A DNA stretch of 64,000 nucleotides from JBGAQP01 sp044220635 (lineage in GTDB: Bacteria > Pseudomonadota > Gammaproteobacteria > Burkholderiales > Usitatibacteraceae). The stretch's first letter is position 1. Every line of letters begins with the position of its first letter. The notes beneath the pieces are model-generated. The model had not been told where the DNA came from, did not search any database, and was given only the letters and a program-made list of their open reading frames with translations. The translations under genes and the position numbers were made by a program. This document shows, piece by piece, positions 61,901 to 64,000 of this stretch. The DNA lies in NCBI GenBank assembly GCA_044220635.1, contig JBGAQP010000003.1:1-64000 (forward strand), written 5' to 3'.

Positions 61901-62456
61901 CCTCGAGCCGCAGCTCCGTCTCGCGCCGGCGCTCGCGGTATTTCGACACGCCCGCGGCCTCCTCGAGGAACACGCGCAGCTCCTCGGGTTTCGAGGTGAT
62001 GACGCGCGAGATCATCCCCTGCTCGATGATCGAGTAGGCCCTCGGGCCCAGTCCCGTGCCGAGGAAGATGTCCTGCACGTCGCGGCGGCGCACGTGCTGG
62101 CCGTTGATGTAGTAGCTCGAGTCGCCGTCGCGCGAGAGCACGCGCTTCACGCTGAGCTCCGCGTACTGCGCCCAGGCCCCGCCCACGCGCCCGAGCGTGT
62201 TGTCGAACACGAGCTCGACGGAGGCGCGCCCCACGGGCTTGCGCTCGGACGACCCGTTGAAGATCACGTCCTGCATGTGCTCGCCGCGCAGCTGCTTGGC
62301 GGAGGACTCGCCCAGCACCCAGCGCACGGCGTCGATCACGTTCGACTTGCCGCAGCCGTTGGGGCCGACGACGCCGACCAGCTGGCCGGGGACCGCGACC
62401 TGGGTCGGATCGACGAAGGATTTGAAGCCGGAAAGCTTGATGGAGACGAGTCTCAA
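58935..62456 (-). CDS. smc: Chromosome segregation protein SMC
   Basis: The 1173-residue protein has the N-terminal Walker A GPNGCGKSN (31-39) and QLRGEHM region, two long coiled coils (about 170-500 and 660-1000), a hinge (about 510-650) and the C-terminal ABC signature LLSGGEKALTAIAL with Walker B FCLLDEVDAPLDDPN. It organises chromosomes with ScpA/ScpB. The start is a TTG at 62456, supported by homologues beginning MRLxxIKLxGFKSFVDPT. A 10-bp hairpin sits 22 bases upstream. Confidence 0.97.
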   Translation of the reverse strand: MRLVSIKLSGFKSFVDPTQVAVPGQLVGVVGPNGCGKSNVIDAVRWVLGESSAKQLRGEHMQDVIFNGSSERKPVGRASVELVFDNTLGRVGGAWAQYAELSVKRVLSRDGDSSYYINGQHVRRRDVQDIFLGTGLGPRAYSIIEQGMISRVITSKPEELRVFLEEAAGVSKYRERRRETELRLEDTRENLARVGDIRAELETQLEHLAGQAEVAARFNDLQAQLALNHNLLTFTRLREAESARTRHANEVQKAQVSLEAETAKLRESERALEDLRNRHYQETDQLASLQGALYEANAEVQSLEREIAFLGDNRRRMGEQLEGLAAEMAEVERRVAEAEGDRGRWSAQIEAAIAAIGAREGELEAARAGMPAAEEASTAAAAAVRAGEAEMAAAEQAQSVEETRESHALKILAQLEARKNRLKQENMALAFPEPEKLAAIAADRGRLGERIVALEASRKAVEERIPALEAERRGAIERLQEKTREAASLEAALKALTAQQAKLDTNSRLAQWTAAHALERAERLWQAIHVEAGWDDAVEAALGVRLNAARLADDSGLAALLRDAPPGSFAVFIERGAPEAAAPATHLKPLSSVVSSTRAGVTAYLRDALAGVFILPEGEDGLATARVLPPGGLLVSKAGHLFGRQGVVFHGPQSELHGVLQRQREIEDLQGRIPAEARERNEAEARVKALEAELADAGSEARRVREELGRARQEDHDFEVEYLKLSQSSQQAQARREAIRAELAEIEQEEGRERLEMQEAQHALEKGAQGIEAIVQRLQSLESAAKAAGEALGAARAGIAVAERAVQEARFHERSCREKADSSARLAVSLGERAQAIAANRASLAAELGRMEEGEVRGRLQGALQVKSERERALADARAGLEHLSTELHALEEGRLAVEQGLHPLRERITELRLKEQEAATNAAQYAEQLREAGATREELADKLEKRTRSASMQAEINRLNEEIAALGPVNLAALSELTTARERKGFLDAQAADLVQAVETLESAIKRIDRETRELLQGTFDAVNANFKEMFPALFGGGNASLKLTGEEILDAGLQVFAQPPGKKNTSIQLLSGGEKALTAIALVFSLFRLNPAPFCLLDEVDAPLDDPNTERFCELVRQMSAQTQFLFITHNKITMELAAQLIGVTMQEPGVSRIVEVDIEAAMEFARKQAA

Positions 62457-62477
62457 GGCGGGCGTTCCCGATGCGAC

Positions 62478-62510
62478 GCGCCCCGCCCGGCGGTGCCGGT
62501 GGCGGGGCGC
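62478..62510. promoter_or_regulatory. 10-bp stem-loop upstream of smc
   Basis: GCGCCCCGCC (62478-62487) and GGCGGGGCGC (62501-62510) are perfect inverted copies with a 13-base loop, in the 139-base gap between smc and queF. No T run follows in either direction, so it is not a standard terminator. It would be in the smc leader. A TAGAAT (62558-62563) further right may be the queF -10 box. Confidence 0.55.
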
Positions 62511-62595
62511 GGGATAAGTCGTTGTTTTAAGGGCCCGTGCGAGCCGGGTGCCTTCGGTAGAATGGCGATTTTACCGGAACGCACCGCCCGCCCCA

Positions 62596-63054
62596 ATGGC
62601 TTCGAAACGACCGCGCGCAAAGGCCTTGACGCGCCTGGAATTCCCCGGAAGCGCCGCGCGCGCGCAGCCCTCGCGCCGGCTCGAGACCTTCCCCAATCCC
62701 GAGCCCGGGCGCGACTACTCGATCCACATGGAGATGCCGGAGTTCACCTGCCTGTGCCCCAAGACGGGCCAGCCCGACTTCGCCACGCTCTACCTCGACT
62801 ACATCCCCGACCGCAAATGCGTGGAGTTGAAGAGCCTCAAGCTCTACGTGTGGTCGTTCCGCAACGAGGGGAAGTTCCACGAGGCCGTGACCAACGAGAT
62901 CCTCGACGACCTCGTGCGCGCCACCGCCCCGCGCCTCATGCGCCTGCGCGCCGAGTTCCTGGTGCGCGGCGGCATCTACACCACCGTCGTCGCCGAGCAC
63001 CGCCGGAAAGGTTACAAAGGCGAAATGGGGACAGTCCCCATTTCGACGTTGTAA
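62596..63054 (+). CDS. queF: NADPH-dependent 7-cyano-7-deazaguanine (preQ0) reductase
   Basis: The 152-residue type I QueF has the nucleophile Cys54 in FTCLCPKTGQPDF, the QueF motif VELKSLKLYVWSFRNEG (77-91) and the His/Glu region FHEAVTNEI. It reduces preQ0 to preQ1 for queuosine; the precursor transporter is at 30293. The ATG at 62596 is the family start. The last dozen residues (about 141-152, GEMGTVPISTL) are encoded by palindrome copy 4, and the stop TAA lies within it. Confidence 0.95.
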   Translation: MASKRPRAKALTRLEFPGSAARAQPSRRLETFPNPEPGRDYSIHMEMPEFTCLCPKTGQPDFATLYLDYIPDRKCVELKSLKLYVWSFRNEGKFHEAVTNEILDDLVRATAPRLMRLRAEFLVRGGIYTTVVAEHRRKGYKGEMGTVPISTL

Positions 63055-63055
63055 C
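63011..63055. repeat. GGGGACAGTCCCC palindrome family, copy 4
   Basis: Twenty-two-base arms (63011-63032, 63034-63055) around a central A, with two mismatches: GTTACAAAGGCG outside AAATGGGGAC. The right arm ends in GTAAC and contains the queF stop; the next gene starts 2 bases later. Confidence 0.94.
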
Positions 63056-63056
63056 A

Positions 63057-63521
63057 ATGGCGCGGGCCGGGCTCGCCCGGGTGGTGCCGGCGGGCGTCGA
63101 GCGGCTCGCCGACTGGCTCGCGTTGCGAAAGGCGCTCTACAGCCCCCTCGAGGACGCATTCCACGAGACGGAGATGCGCCAGATCCTCGGCTCGAAGGAG
63201 CAGGCCTGCTTCCTCGTCCTCGACGAGTCGGGCGTGCCCCTGGGCTTCATGGAGCTGTCGCTGCGCAATTTCGTCGACGGCTGCCTGGGCTCGCCCGTGG
63301 GCTACGTCGAGGGCCTCTACGTCGTTCCCGAGGCGCGCGGCCGGGGCATCGCGCGGATGATGCTCGAGCACGCGTTGCGCTGGTCGCGCGAGCACGGCTG
63401 CCGCGACATCGCCGCGGACACGGGAATCGCCGACGAGGAAGCGCAACGCTTCTGGGCCGCGATGGGATTCCGCGAGACCTACCGCATCGTCGAGTTCAAG
63501 CGCTCGCTTTCGGGGAAATGA
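63057..63521 (+). CDS. GNAT acetyltransferase resembling aminoglycoside 6'-N-acetyltransferase AAC(6')-I
   Basis: The 154-residue protein matches the AAC(6')-I pattern in order: WLALRKALYSPLEDAFHETEM, GFMELSLRNFVDGCLGSPVGYVEGLYV, the acetyl-CoA loop ARGRGIARMML, HGCRDIAADTGI and MGFRETYRIVEFKRSL. Such enzymes acetylate the 6' amine of kanamycin, tobramycin and related drugs, though chromosomal forms often have another native role. The usual LWPD reads LYSP, and the usual catalytic-region His pair is partly changed. It starts 2 bases after palindrome copy 4, with no ribosome site of its own apart from the repeat. Confidence 0.85.
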   Translation: MARAGLARVVPAGVERLADWLALRKALYSPLEDAFHETEMRQILGSKEQACFLVLDESGVPLGFMELSLRNFVDGCLGSPVGYVEGLYVVPEARGRGIARMMLEHALRWSREHGCRDIAADTGIADEEAQRFWAAMGFRETYRIVEFKRSLSGK

Positions 63522-63537
63522 GCGACAACGCCTGATC

Positions 63538-63581
63538 CCCCATCCGGGCACTTGGCAAGCGCGCCCGGATGGGGCTATTCT
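63538..63581 (+). promoter_or_regulatory. Inverted repeat and candidate promoter before the sulfite dehydrogenase gene
   Basis: CCCCATCCGGGC (63538-63549) and GCCCGGATGGGG (63563-63574) are perfect 12-base inverted copies with a 13-base loop. The loop contains TTGGCA (63552-63557), 18 bases before TATTCT (63576-63581). Promoter and dyad thus overlap, as in an operator. The remaining 63582-63712 shows no further feature besides the ribosome site GGAGGAG (63702-63708). Confidence 0.5.
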
Positions 63582-63712
63582 CCGCCCGACCCAAGACCGT
63601 CCTCGAAGGCGGCCCCCGACCGGACTCCACGCGCGCATCACGCCGGTCCCCAAGTCGCGCAATGGCCCGAGCCCGACGCCCGATCGTCGTGCCTGGCCGA
63701 CTGGAGGAGTCC

Positions 63713-64000
63713 ATGACCACCCGACGCAAGTTCCTCGCGGCCAGCGGCGGCATCGCCGTGCCCGCGCTCGCTTCCCTCGCCCTGCCCGCCTGGGCCGGCA
63801 AGGTGTGGCAACCCGACGAGCTGCCCGACGGCGCCGTCGCCTCGGGCCTGCTCGAGGCGCTGCCCGGCAAGGTCCCGCTCATCAAGCGCAGCTACCGGCC
63901 GCCGAACTTCGAGACGCCGTTGGATTACCTCAAGGACGTCATCACGCCCAACGACGCGTTCTTCGTGCGCTACCACCTCGCGGCGATCCCGACGGTAGAC
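63713..64000 (+). CDS. Molybdopterin-dependent sulfite dehydrogenase (SorA/SoxC-like), N-terminal part
   Basis: Ninety-six codons are present; the gene runs off the window. TTRRKFLAASGG is a twin-arginine signal and ALPAWAG a likely cleavage site. The mature part has LIKRSYRPPNFETPLDYLKDVITPNDAFFVRYHLAAIP, typical of the sulfite oxidase family (SorA). It would oxidise sulfite in the periplasm and pass electrons to cytochrome c. GGAGGAG stands 5 bases before the ATG. Confidence 0.9.
   Translation, partial: MTTRRKFLAASGGIAVPALASLALPAWAGKVWQPDELPDGAVASGLLEALPGKVPLIKRSYRPPNFETPLDYLKDVITPNDAFFVRYHLAAIPTVD

Noticed and set aside
57921..63521. Plus-strand open frame of about 1866 codons opposite zipA and smc
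   Set aside because: Shadow of smc. Only its last 154 codons (from 63057) are a real gene, the AAC(6')-like protein.

Overview
The window is one uninterrupted, very GC-rich (roughly 70%) stretch of bacterial chromosome. Gene content and order point to a Betaproteobacterium of a lineage I cannot name more precisely: the block rpsB-tsf-pyrH-frr-uppS-cdsA-dxr-rseP-bamA-skp-lpxD-fabZ-lpxA-lpxB-rnhB, the smc-zipA-ligA block, and map next to glnD are all typical of that class. GTG and TTG starts are common, and 1-4 base stop/start overlaps (ATGA, GTGA, TGATG) run through most operons, so translational coupling is the rule.

Layout. 1-10 kb: end of a secreted protein gene, a tRNA-Ser(UGA), a Bax1-I/YccA membrane protein, the rRNA methyltransferase RlmD, then a leftward run holding a secreted trypsin-like protease with two C-terminal 'GWGL' repeats, a sterol-desaturase-like hydroxylase, a polysaccharide deacetylase and a beta-propeller protein; a Nudix hydrolase; a PafA-like phosphatase lipoprotein. 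10-17 kb: a zinc-peptidase-like protein, a penicillin-acylase family enzyme, an orphan GspE/PilB ATPase, a CDF metal transporter and a LysR regulator. 17-25 kb: acetoacetyl-CoA synthetase and 3-hydroxybutyrate dehydrogenase (ketone-body/PHB use) with a pyroglutamyl peptidase and an ElaA acetyltransferase, then ppsA with its divergent regulator. 25-30 kb: an esterase autotransporter and a patatin/Omp85 (PlpD-like) protein. 30-46 kb: queuosine-precursor transporter, rRNA methylase and the long leftward operon for lipid A, outer-membrane assembly, isoprenoid, phospholipid and translation factors. 46-50 kb: map and glnD rightward. 49.6-52.5 kb: a lower-GC pair of secreted proteins (subtilase and GWGL-domain protein) behind two Crp/Fnr-like boxes. 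52.7-62.5 kb: def, a methylthio-nucleoside phosphorylase, hpt, galU, ligA, zipA, smc. 62.6-64 kb: queF, an AAC(6')-like acetyltransferase and the start of a Tat-exported sulfite dehydrogenase.

The most unusual observations are: (i) ligA lacks about 50-60 codons of domain Ia that hold the NMN-binding residues, and the adjacent zipA has lost its expected stop within 100 bp of that lesion; (ii) a bipartite palindrome family (GTTACA box plus AAATGGGGACAGTCCCC core) at four loci, two of which supply the C-terminal codons of RlmD and QueF; (iii) a second interspersed repeat (CCGGGGTGAGGG type) sitting just upstream of acetoacetyl-CoA synthetase, galU and zipA start codons, and in-frame inside the elaA-like gene; (iv) glnD has no ATG, GTG or TTG at its conserved N-terminus; (v) a WW-ESGWGL domain shared by two unrelated secreted proteins, one pair under apparent Crp/Fnr-type control. 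No CRISPR array, phage, transposase or rRNA gene was seen.
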